Assembly (NCBI RefSeq): GCF_002197845.1
Contig: NZ_NIDE01000002.1
Location: forward strand, 248,001-312,000
Direction of reading: 5' to 3'
DNA: 64,000 bases
DNA from: Fimbriiglobus ruber
GTDB lineage: Bacteria > Planctomycetota > Planctomycetia > Gemmatales > Gemmataceae
The translations under genes and the position numbers were made by a program. Positions within the stretch are counted from its first letter, which is position 1. Every line of letters starts with the position of its first letter. The notes beneath the pieces are model-generated. The model ran no database searches and had not been told where the DNA came from. It worked only from the letters and a program-made list of their open reading frames with translations. Shown here piece by piece: positions 53,871 through 62,065 of this stretch.

Positions 53871-56800
53871 CGCTCGGGCCGGCCGCCGGGGCCAGGTTCC
53901 CGGCCGTGTCGACCGCCGTCCCGGATACCAGCGAGATCCCGACCGTGCCCGACCCGGTGATGTGCGTGAGCGTCACCGTCCGCGTCGTCCCGGTCCCGGA
54001 CACGGCCACCGACGCGGTCGTCCCGCCGGTCGCGTTCAGGGTCACGTCGGCCGCCGTCAGCGTGCTGTCCGCGAAGTTCGCATCCGCGTACGTGATCGTG
54101 TACGTGACGACCTCGGCCGCACCCGCCCCGGTCACCGCCGGGCTGCTGATGGTCACCGTCGGGGCCGTCGTGTCGACCGCGAACGTCCCGCTCGGGCCGG
54201 CCGCCGGGGCCAGGTTCTCGGCCGCGTCGGAGGCCGTTCCGGCGACCAGGGAGATGCCCAGCGTGCCATCACCCGTGATGTTGCTGAGGGTAATCGTCCG
54301 GGTCGTCCCCGTCCCGCTGTCGACCGACACCGTGGCGGTCGCCGTCCCGGTCGTATTCAGCGTCACGTCGGCCGCCGTCAGGGTGCTGGCGGCGAAGTTC
54401 GCGTCCGAATACGTGATCGTGTACGTCACCGTACTCGACCCGTTGGTGATCGCGACCGACGGATTGCCGATGGCGACCGTCGGGGCGGTCGTGTCGACCG
54501 CGAACGTCCCGCTCGGACCGGCCGCCGGGGCCGGGTCGGACAACTGGTCGTGAGCCGTCCCGGCGGCCAGCGAGATGCCGAGGGTGCCGTCGCCCGTGAT
54601 GTGCGTCAGGGTCACCGTCCGCGTCGTCCCGCTCCCGCTGTCCACGCTCACCGTGGCGCTCGCCGTGCCCGTCGCGTTTAGCGTCACGTCGGCCGCCGTT
54701 AGCGTGCTGTCCGCGAAGTTCGCGTCCGCGTACGTGACCGTATACGTCACCGTACTCGACCCGTTGGCGACCGTGACCGACGGCGGGCTAATCGAGACGG
54801 TCGGGGCCGTGTCGTCGACCGTGAAGGTCGCGCTCGGGCCGGCCGCCGGGGCCAGGTTCCCGGCCGTGTCGGAAGCCGTCCCCGCGGCCAGGGAGATGCC
54901 GAGAGTGCCGTCCCCGGTGATGCCCGTCACGGTCACCGTCCACGTCGTCCCGCTCCCGGACACGCTGACCGTCCCGGCCGCCGTCCCGGTCGTGTTCAAG
55001 GTCACGTCGGCCGCCGTCAGGGTGCTGGCGGCGAAGTTCGCGTCCGCGTAGGTCACGGTGAACGTGACGGTCGACGCGGCGTTCGCGAGGGCGGCCGACG
55101 GCGCGCCGATGGCGACCGTCGGGGCCGTCGTGTCGACCGTGAATGTCCCACTCGGACCGGCCACCGGGGCCTCGTTCCCGGCCAGGTCGTGGGCCGTCCC
55201 GGCGGCCAGCGAGATGCCGAGGGTGCCGTCCCCCGTGATGTGCGTCAGGGTGACCGTCCGGGTCGCCCCGGCCCCGCCGTCGACGGTCACCGTCGCACTC
55301 GCGGTCCCGGTCGTGTTCAGTGTCACGTCGGCTGCCGTCAGCGTACTCTGGTCGAAGTTCGTGTCCGAGTACGTGATCGTGTAGGTGATCGTGCTGCCGG
55401 CGTTGGCGGTGGCGGCCGACGGCGCGCCGATGACGACCGTCGGGTTCGTCGTGTCGGCCGTGAACGTCCCGCTCGGGCCGGCCGCCGGGGCCTCGTTCCC
55501 GGCGGAATCGACGGCTGTGTCGGCTAGCAGAGAGATACCGAGGGTGCCGGTGCCCGTGACGTGCGTCAGGGTGACCGTCCGGGTCGCCCCGGTCCCGCTG
55601 TCGATGCTGATCGTGGCGTTCGCGTCCCCGGTCGCGTTCAGGGTCACGTCGCCCGGCGTCAGCGTGCTGTCGGCGAAGTTGGTGTCCGTGTACGTGATCG
55701 TGTACGTCACCGTACTCGTCCCGTTGGCGAACGCCGCGGACGGCGCCCCGATGGCGACCGTCGGGGCGGTCGAGTCGGCCGTGAACGTCGCGCTCGGGCC
55801 GGCGCCGGGTTCGGGGTTCGAGGACGTGTCGGTGCCGGTGCCGGCCGGCAGGGAGATCCCGACCGCGCCGTCCCCGGTGATATTGCTGAGGGTCACGGTC
55901 CGGGTCGCCCCGGTCCCGGACACGACGACCGAGCCGACGGCCGCCGTCCCGGTCGTGTTCAGCGTCACGTCGCCGGACGACAGCGTGCTGGACGCGAAGT
56001 TCGGGTCGGCGTAGGTGACCGTGTACGTGATCGTACTCGTGTCGTTGGCAAAGGCGGCGGACGGCGCACTGATCAACACCGACGAGGGGACGGCTTTCAG
56101 GGTGACGTCGTTCCCGTCCCCGCCCTTGTAGCTGATCTGAAAGAACTGGCTGCCCACTTTGAAGACACTGCCTTCGGGCAACCCGGCGAACGTCCCGACG
56201 ACGGGATCGGTGCCGTCGTTGTTCACGATCGTGAACGTGTCGCCAGCGGCCGGCGTGAACGCGAGGTTCAGGTTCAGGGTCGCCCCGCCGAGGTCCACGG
56301 TCCCGGTCGTGTTGACCTGGTCGTAGGTCGTCCCGGCGGTCGTGCCTTTCAGCGTGGGCGTCAGGGTGGCGCCGGCCGCGAAGGCGATGTTGCCGGTGTT
56401 CAGGATACCCGTGCCGGAGCCGCCGGGCTCGACGTTCCCGCCGGCCTGGATGGTGGCGGCGCCGACGGTCCCGGGCCCCGCCAGCGTCCCCCCGACGTTA
56501 ATCCCGTTCGCGCTGACCAGCGTGCCGCCGACCAAGTCCGTCTCCCCGTCCAGGTCGGCGCCGTCGCTGTCGAGGAGGGTGACGGTCTGCCCGTTGACGT
56601 CCAGGGTGCTCGACGTGGCGACGCCGGCCGCGGAGCCGTCGCCCAGGGAGACGGCCCCGAGCGTGTCAGTGATCGAGCCGGTCGTGCCGGAAATCGCCCC
56701 GGTGAGGCTGGACGGGCCGTCGATCCGGACCGACACGTTCTTACTCAGGTCGATGTTCCCGGTGTACGTCCCGGCGGCGACGTCGATCGTGTCCCCGGCC

Positions 56801-59800
56801 GACGCGACGGTGACCGCCCGCGGGATGGCCCCGGCGGTGGTCGCTTCGCTCTTCGGGGTGACGTACACGGTCGCGGGCGTGATCTGCACGAACCCGAGAG
56901 TGGGGTCGTCGATGAAGTCGGTGATCTTGTCCGCGATCGCGTAATCCTGGGCGGGGGTGGCCGTGGACCCGGTGGTGCCGTTGAACGTCACCCCCGTCGC
57001 GTCCAGTGTCTGGCCGGCCAGGGCGCCCGCCGCCAGCGTGATGTCGTCCCCCGTCACGCCCGCGAACGACACGGTCCCCAGCGCGTTGCCGGTGATGTTC
57101 GAGAGGCCGCCGGCGATCAGGAGCCCGGTCGGGCCGCCGGTGACGGACGTGCCGCCGCCGACGGCGAGCGACACGCTGTCGGTCGTGTCGGACGTGCCGG
57201 CCATGCTCTGGCTGGTCGAGTCGACCCAGATCGCGGCCGTCTTGGAGTCGGTGATCGCGACGCCGCTCAGGGCGGCGGTCGTGTTAAAGTTGGCGGGGTA
57301 GAAGTAGTCGTTGTTCGTGGCCCAGACGCCGTACGTGTTCCCGCTCAGCGTCCCGCCCTGGACCTCGACCGGCGTCGTCGCGCTGTTGCCCGCGAACTCG
57401 ACGCCGTACAGGAATCCGGAGACGTTGTTCCCCTGGATGTTCGTCGTGACGCCGTTGTAAATCGACTGGACGAGGAGGCCGACGTTGTAGGCCGGCGAGA
57501 CGGTCCCGTCCGCCTGGGTGATCGTGTTGCCGGTGATGGCGAAGGGGGACGCCGCACTGTACTGGAGGTTGAGGTAGATCCCCTTCACGGTGGCGGACAC
57601 GATGTTGTTACTGATCGACGGGGCGAAGGCGCCGGCCGACGTGTAATTGTTGTCCGTCTGGATGCCGGTCCGGACGTTCGTGATGGTGTTCCCGGTGATG
57701 GCCGCGTAGAAGTTGTCGGCCACGACCACGCCTTGGCCGTAGAAACCGCTGCCGGGGTTGTTCTCCGGGATGTCCTGGATCACGTTGTTGGCGATCGTGT
57801 TCCCGGTCGACACCGCCCCGCTGCTGGTATCCCCGTCCACGCCGAACTGGGTGAAATCCTTGATCACGTTGTTCTGAACGGTCAGCCCGGAAATATCGGT
57901 CGCGGTCGAGGTGACATCGGCGGAGTTGCTGATCCCGGCCGCGGCGTAGACGGTCGTCCCCGAGCTCAGGGTGAACCCGCTACTCTGGCCGACCGGGGGG
58001 GTGCCCGTGATCGACCCCTGGATCGTGAACCCTTCGACGGTGACGTCGTTCGCCAGGACGGTGACGACGTTGTCGGTGTTGTAACTCGACGTCAGGCCGG
58101 GCTCGATGACCGTGTTGGCGCTACTCTCCCCTTCCAGGGTGAGCGGTTTGTTGATGGTCACATTCTCGGCGTACGTTCCGGCCGCGACGTCGACGGTATC
58201 GTTGTTCGCGGCCGCGGTCACGCCCCGCTGGACCGCCCCGGCGGTCGTCGACTCGCTCTTGGGGGTGACGTACACGGTCGCGGGCGTGATCCGGACGAAC
58301 CCGAGCGCCGGGTTGTCGATGTAGTCGGTCACCTTGTCGGCGATCGCGTACCCCTGGGTCGGGGTGGCCGCGGTCCCGACGACGCCGTCGTATGTTGCCG
58401 CGGTCGCGTCCAACGTCTGGCCGACCAGGGCGCCCGCTGCCAGGGTGATGTCGTCCCCGCTGACGCCCGCGAACGACACAGTCCCCAGCGCGTTGCCGGT
58501 GATGTTCGAGAGGCTACCGGCGATCAGGAGCCCGGTCGGGCCGCCGGTGACGGTCGTGCCGCCGCCGACGGCGAGCGACACGGTGTCGGTCGTGTCGGAC
58601 GTGCCGGCCATGCTCTGGCTGGTCGAGTCGACCCAGATCGCGGCCGTCTTGGAGTCGGTGATCGCGACGCCGCTCAGGGCGGCGGTCGTGTTAAAGTTGG
58701 CGGGGTAGAAGTAGTCGTTGTTCGTGGCCCAGACGCCGTACGTGTTCCCGCTCAGCGTCCCGCCCTGGACCTCGACCGGCGTCGTCGCGCTGTTGCCCGC
58801 GAACTCGACGCCGTACAGGAATCCGGAGACGTTGTTCCCCTGGATGTTCGTCGTGACGCCGTTGTAAATCGACTGGACGAGGAGGCCGACGTTGTAGGCC
58901 GGCGAGACGGTCCCGTCCGCCTGGGTGATCGTGTTGCCGGTGATGGCGAAGGGGGACGCCGCACTGTACTGGAGGTTGAGGTAGATCCCCTTCACGGTGG
59001 CGGACACGATGTTGTTACTGATCGACGGGGCGAAGGCGCCGGCCGACGTGTAATTGTTGTCCGTCTGGATGCCGGTCCGGACGTTCGTGATGGTGTTCCC
59101 GGTGATGGCCGCGTAGAAATTATCGGCCACGACGACGCCTTGGCCGTAGAAACCGCTGCCGGGGTTGTTCTCCGGGATGTCCTGGATCACGTTGTTGGCG
59201 ATCGTGTTCCCGGTCGACACCGCCCCGCTGCTGGTATCCCCGTCCACGCCGAACTGGGTGAAATCCTTGATCACGTTGTTCTGAACGGTCAGCCCGGAAA
59301 TGTCGGTCGCGGTCGAGGTGACATCGGCGGAGTTGCTGATCCCGGCCGCGGCGTAGACGGTCGTCCCCGAGCTCAGGGTGAACCCGCTACTCTGGCCGAC
59401 CGGGGGGGTGCCCGTGATCGACCCCTGGATCGTGAACCCTTCGACGGTGACGTTATTCGCCAGGACGGTGACGACGTTGTCGGTGTTGTAACTCGACGTC
59501 AGGCCGGGTTCGATGACCGTGTTGGTGCTACTCTGCCCCTCCAGGGTGAGCGGCTTGTTGATGGTCACGTTCTCGGCGTACGTGCCCGCGTTGGCGATCA
59601 CCGTCCCGCCGGCCGCGACCGCGGTCACGGCGTCGGTGATGGTGGCGAAGGCGTTCACGCCGTACGTGGCTGGTTGGTCCCCGGCGGTCAGCGGGTCGGC
59701 GTCGGTGATCGGGTCGCCGGTCGCGAGCGACGACCAGGCCGGGTTGGCGTACGTGACGGCCGGCTGGGTCTCGAAGGTCGCCGCGTAGGACGCCAGCGTC

Positions 59801-60708
59801 GCCGAGGGGTCGCTCTGGTTGTAATCGCGGTAGCTGACGTTGTCGAAGTAGAACCCCTGCGCGCCCGTGTCCGAAAATTCGCCAGGGGAAGTGAGGGCAT
59901 CAAACCCGCTCGGAGCCGTCCCCGAGCGGAACAGCAGGCGGCTCGTCTGCTCGTAGTTGGGAGGGGACGCGGGGGGGGACGCGGCGGCTTCGTAGGCTTC
60001 GAACGTGCCGAACGTCGTGCCGCCCGTCCGCGGGTTGGTCAACACCTTCCCGTCCAGGGAGACCGTGAAGGTGTCGTTGTCCGTGCCGTCCGCGTAGTTG
60101 GCGGTGACGTCGAGCCGGTGGTAGGTCGCGCGGGTGATGTCGGTCGCGATGGAAACGGTGGGGTAGAAGTTGGTCGTGCCGTCGGTCATGGGCTCGGCCG
60201 CGCGGATCTGGAGCCCGCCGTTCGCGTCGTCCTCGTTCGTCAGCGCGAGGAAGTTCGTCCGGTCGTCGCCGGCCGCCGACCCGAGGTCGACCTCGATGTT
60301 CGAGCCGTCCGCGGCGGAGCTGGCGGATTTGAAGTACAGGGTCGCGGTGAAGGTGTCCGCCCCGGCCCCGGAACTCGGGTCCCCGGCCGTCACGGATAGG
60401 CCGGGGGAAAACGGCCACCCGACGAAGTTCCCGTTGTACCCGCCGTTCGCGGTGCTGTTGGACACCAGCCACGCCCCGGTGCCGGAGAACGCGTTGGCCC
60501 CCGACTGGTCGACGGTCTGCACGACGTTCGTCGAGATCGCGGCGGTTCCGCCCGTCCACCCGTCCTGGCCCTGGATCGAGCCGGCGGTGAACGTGGCGGG
60601 CACGCTCCGGTCTTCGAGTTGGAGAACGGTCATTGAAGGGGAGCGGTTTTGCTTGTGCTGCCCGCGCCCCACGCGCTGAATCATGCGGCGCCAATCGTTG
60701 CGAATCAC
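52858..60708 (-). CDS. Giant secreted protein: beta-helix, Ig-like repeats, FG-GAP module
   Basis: About 2616 residues. GTG start at 60708 with GGAG eight bases upstream; it gives MIRNDWRRMIQRVGRG then LQLEDRSVPATF, the LEDR..PA N-terminal motif. Order: lectin-like beta region (about 40-370); two nearly identical 469-residue parallel beta-helix blocks (about 373-841 and 842-1310; units like NNVIQDIPENNPGSGFYGQG); an autotransporter-like Gly/Thr-rich stretch (about 1311-1540); seven Ig-like repeats of about 106 residues (about 1543-2286; TITYADANF-type strands); and a C-terminal FG-GAP module with DLNGDGHAD, DVNGDGVPD and DFNGDGYAD loops, ending PGFTGGVFVG. Likely a cell-surface adhesin or polysaccharide-binding protein. 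Confidence 0.9.
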   Translation of the reverse strand: MIRNDWRRMIQRVGRGQHKQNRSPSMTVLQLEDRSVPATFTAGSIQGQDGWTGGTAAISTNVVQTVDQSGANAFSGTGAWLVSNSTANGGYNGNFVGWPFSPGLSVTAGDPSSGAGADTFTATLYFKSASSAADGSNIEVDLGSAAGDDRTNFLALTNEDDANGGLQIRAAEPMTDGTTNFYPTVSIATDITRATYHRLDVTANYADGTDNDTFTVSLDGKVLTNPRTGGTTFGTFEAYEAAASPPASPPNYEQTSRLLFRSGTAPSGFDALTSPGEFSDTGAQGFYFDNVSYRDYNQSDPSATLASYAATFETQPAVTYANPAWSSLATGDPITDADPLTAGDQPATYGVNAFATITDAVTAVAAGGTVIANAGTYAENVTINKPLTLEGQSSTNTVIEPGLTSSYNTDNVVTVLANNVTVEGFTIQGSITGTPPVGQSSGFTLSSGTTVYAAAGISNSADVTSTATDISGLTVQNNVIKDFTQFGVDGDTSSGAVSTGNTIANNVIQDIPENNPGSGFYGQGVVVADNFYAAITGNTITNVRTGIQTDNNYTSAGAFAPSISNNIVSATVKGIYLNLQYSAASPFAITGNTITQADGTVSPAYNVGLLVQSIYNGVTTNIQGNNVSGFLYGVEFAGNSATTPVEVQGGTLSGNTYGVWATNNDYFYPANFNTTAALSGVAITDSKTAAIWVDSTSQSMAGTSDTTDTVSLAVGGGTTVTGGPTGLLIAGSLSNITGNALGTVSFAGVSGDDITLAAGALVGQTLDATAATYDGVVGTAATPTQGYAIADKVTDYIDNPALGFVRITPATVYVTPKSESTTAGAVQRGVTAAANNDTVDVAAGTYAENVTINKPLTLEGESSANTVIEPGLTSSYNTDNVVTVLANDVTVEGFTIQGSITGTPPVGQSSGFTLSSGTTVYAAAGISNSADVTSTATDISGLTVQNNVIKDFTQFGVDGDTSSGAVSTGNTIANNVIQDIPENNPGSGFYGQGVVVADNFYAAITGNTITNVRTGIQTDNNYTSAGAFAPSISNNIVSATVKGIYLNLQYSAASPFAITGNTITQADGTVSPAYNVGLLVQSIYNGVTTNIQGNNVSGFLYGVEFAGNSATTPVEVQGGTLSGNTYGVWATNNDYFYPANFNTTAALSGVAITDSKTAAIWVDSTSQSMAGTSDTTDSVSLAVGGGTSVTGGPTGLLIAGGLSNITGNALGTVSFAGVTGDDITLAAGALAGQTLDATGVTFNGTTGSTATPAQDYAIADKITDFIDDPTLGFVQITPATVYVTPKSEATTAGAIPRAVTVASAGDTIDVAAGTYTGNIDLSKNVSVRIDGPSSLTGAISGTTGSITDTLGAVSLGDGSAAGVATSSTLDVNGQTVTLLDSDGADLDGETDLVGGTLVSANGINVGGTLAGPGTVGAATIQAGGNVEPGGSGTGILNTGNIAFAAGATLTPTLKGTTAGTTYDQVNTTGTVDLGGATLNLNLAFTPAAGDTFTIVNNDGTDPVVGTFAGLPEGSVFKVGSQFFQISYKGGDGNDVTLKAVPSSVLISAPSAAFANDTSTITYTVTYADPNFASSTLSSGDVTLNTTGTAAVGSVVVSGTGATRTVTLSNITGDGAVGISLPAGTGTDTSSNPEPGAGPSATFTADSTAPTVAIGAPSAAFANGTSTVTYTITYTDTNFADSTLTPGDVTLNATGDANATISIDSGTGATRTVTLTHVTGTGTLGISLLADTAVDSAGNEAPAAGPSGTFTADTTNPTVVIGAPSAATANAGSTITYTITYSDTNFDQSTLTAADVTLNTTGTASATVTVDGGAGATRTVTLTHITGDGTLGISLAAGTAHDLAGNEAPVAGPSGTFTVDTTAPTVAIGAPSAALANAASTVTFTVTYADANFAASTLTAADVTLNTTGTAAGTVSVSGSGTTWTVTVTGITGDGTLGISLAAGTASDTAGNLAPAAGPSATFTVDDTAPTVSISPPSVTVANGSSTVTYTVTYADANFADSTLTAADVTLNATGTASATVSVDSGSGTTRTVTLTHITGDGTLGISLAAGTAHDQLSDPAPAAGPSGTFAVDTTAPTVAIGNPSVAITNGSSTVTYTITYSDANFAASTLTAADVTLNTTGTATATVSVDSGTGTTRTITLSNITGDGTLGISLVAGTASDAAENLAPAAGPSGTFAVDTTAPTVTISSPAVTGAGAAEVVTYTITYADANFADSTLTAADVTLNATGGTTASVAVSGTGTTRTVTLTHITGSGTVGISLVSGTAVDTAGNLAPAAGPSATAAAVPVDANAVGQFAASPDAGGSGIVTVYNADGSVAYTVNPFPGVGAQTGVRAVMAGVTGSATPDVIAGTGPGVRAQVVVVSGTTHAVVMTLNPFEDSFTGGVFVAAADLNGDGHADIVVSPDVGGGGRITVYDGATGQVIANFFGIDDPAFRGGARVSFGDVNGDGVPDLIVSAGTGGGPRVAIFDGRSIGLGKTPTKLVADFFAFEPSLRNGAYVAAGDFNGDGYADLVAGGGPDGAPRVEVLDGASLLSSNGQAPTMVANFFAGDPSLRSGARVAVKNLDGDGSADLVVGLATGTGTQVATYLGKDLTASGTPTAAAELDPFPGFTGGVFVG
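56776..58182 (-). repeat. 1407 bp internal direct repeat, second unit
   Basis: The beta-helix block nearer the C-terminus. Equivalent landmarks (for example GTGTTAAAG at 57281 and 58688) are exactly 1407 bases from those of the first unit, so the duplication is in frame (469 codons). Most of the length is identical. Confidence 0.9.
58183..59589 (-). repeat. 1407 bp internal direct repeat, first unit
   Basis: The beta-helix block nearer the N-terminus, the partner of 56776-58182. Differences concentrate at the unit borders; the core is almost unchanged at DNA level, including third codon positions, which points to a recent copy or ongoing gene conversion. Confidence 0.9.
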
Positions 60709-61064
60709 AGTACGCTCTCCAAACGAAACAAAGGGGGGCGAAATTCCAAGGCGGGCGAACTTGTCGGGCGGGCGCGCGGTCGATTTGGGAGAGTCCACCG
60801 GCGCCGAAGGCGGGCGCTAGCCGGGGAGGCTGCTGGCTGTGGAACGTGCTTTCCGGCGGGCGACGAGTGACGGTGCGACGTCACTCGAAACGTGTCGACC
60901 AATCACATCGGTCTGGGCGGTACGGACGAATGTTCGCATGCAGTGCCTGAGAGATTCCGTTGATCCCGGCGGGGAGGGCCTTGCGCCCTCCCCGCCCGAT
61001 GCGGTCCGGGAACGACCGGCCGGGGCCGGTCCGTGAAAACGATTACTCGGATTACGCCCGCGGG
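60709..61064. other. Intergenic region between the two giant genes
   Basis: 356 bases without a supported gene. It contains the hairpin at 60968-60996, which follows the upstream giant gene, and presumably the promoter of the 7.9 kb gene. No other structure was recognised. Confidence 0.5.
60968..60996 (-). terminator. Strong GC hairpin after the partial giant gene
   Basis: Perfect 12 bp arms GGCGGGGAGGGC and complement with a 5-base loop, about 70 bases past the stop at 61065. No T-tract. Terminator-like. Confidence 0.6.
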
Positions 61065-62065
61065 TTACCCGACGAACACGCCGCCGGTGAACCCGGGGAA
61101 CGGGTCGAGCTGGTCGGTCGCCGCCGGCGTCCCGCTGGCCGTCAGGTTCTTACCCAGGTACGTCATGACTTCGCTGCCGACGCTGACCACCAGGTCCGCC
61201 GTCCCGTCCCCGTCCAGGTTCTTGACCGCCACCCGCGCCCCGGACCGCAAGGTGCTGTCCCCGGCGAAGAAGTTGGCCACCGTCTTCGGCGCCTGCCCGT
61301 TCGAACTCAACAGCGACGCCCCGTCCAGCACGAGGACGCGCGGCCCGCCGTCCGGCCCGCCGCCGGCGACCAGGTCGGCGTCCCCGTCCCCGTTGAAGTC
61401 CCCGGCCGCCACGTACGCCCCGTTCCGCAGGCTCGACTCGAACGCGAAGAAGTCGCCCACCAACTTCGTCGGCGTCTTCCCGATCCCGATCGACCGGCCG
61501 TCGAAGATCGCCACCCGCGGGCCCCCGCCCGCCCCGGCCGACACGATCAGGTCCGGCACCCCGTCCCCGTTCACGTCCCCGAACGACACCCGGGCCCCGC
61601 CCCGGAACGCCGGGTCGTCGATCCCGAAGAAGTTCGCGATCACCTGGCCCGTCGCCCCGTCGTACACGATCACCCGCCCGCCGCCCCCTTGGTCCGGCGA
61701 CACCGCGATGTCCGCGTGCCCGTCACCGTTCAGGTCGGCCGACGCCACGAACACCCCGCCCGTGAACGAGTCCTCGAACGGGTTCAACGTCATCACCACG
61801 GCGTGGGTCGTTCCGCTCACGACCACCACCTCGGCCCGCACACCCGGGCCCGTCCCGGCGATCACGTCCGGGGTCGCCGTCCCGGTCACCCCGGCCACCA
61901 CCGCCCGCACGCCCGTCTGAGCCCCGACCCCCGGGAACGGGTTCACCGTATACGCCACCGAACCGTCCGCGTTGTACACCGTCACGATCCCCGAACCGCC
62001 CGCGTCCGGGCTCGCCGCGAACTGGCCGACCGCGTTCGCGTCGACCGGCACCGCCGCCGCCGTGG
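61065..62065 (-). repeat. ~1 kb direct repeat, copy 2 (FG-GAP module DNA)
   Basis: Partner of 52858-53870. It encodes the C-terminal module of the second giant protein. The two copies are direct repeats, so recombination between them would delete or duplicate the 8.2 kb in between. Confidence 0.85.

Noticed and set aside
55561-60399. 1612-codon plus-strand frame opposite the giant gene
   Set aside because: It is the antisense of the beta-helix and Ig repeats, rich in Arg, Asp, Gly and Val, with duplicated segments mirroring the sense repeats. No domain and no ribosome site were seen.
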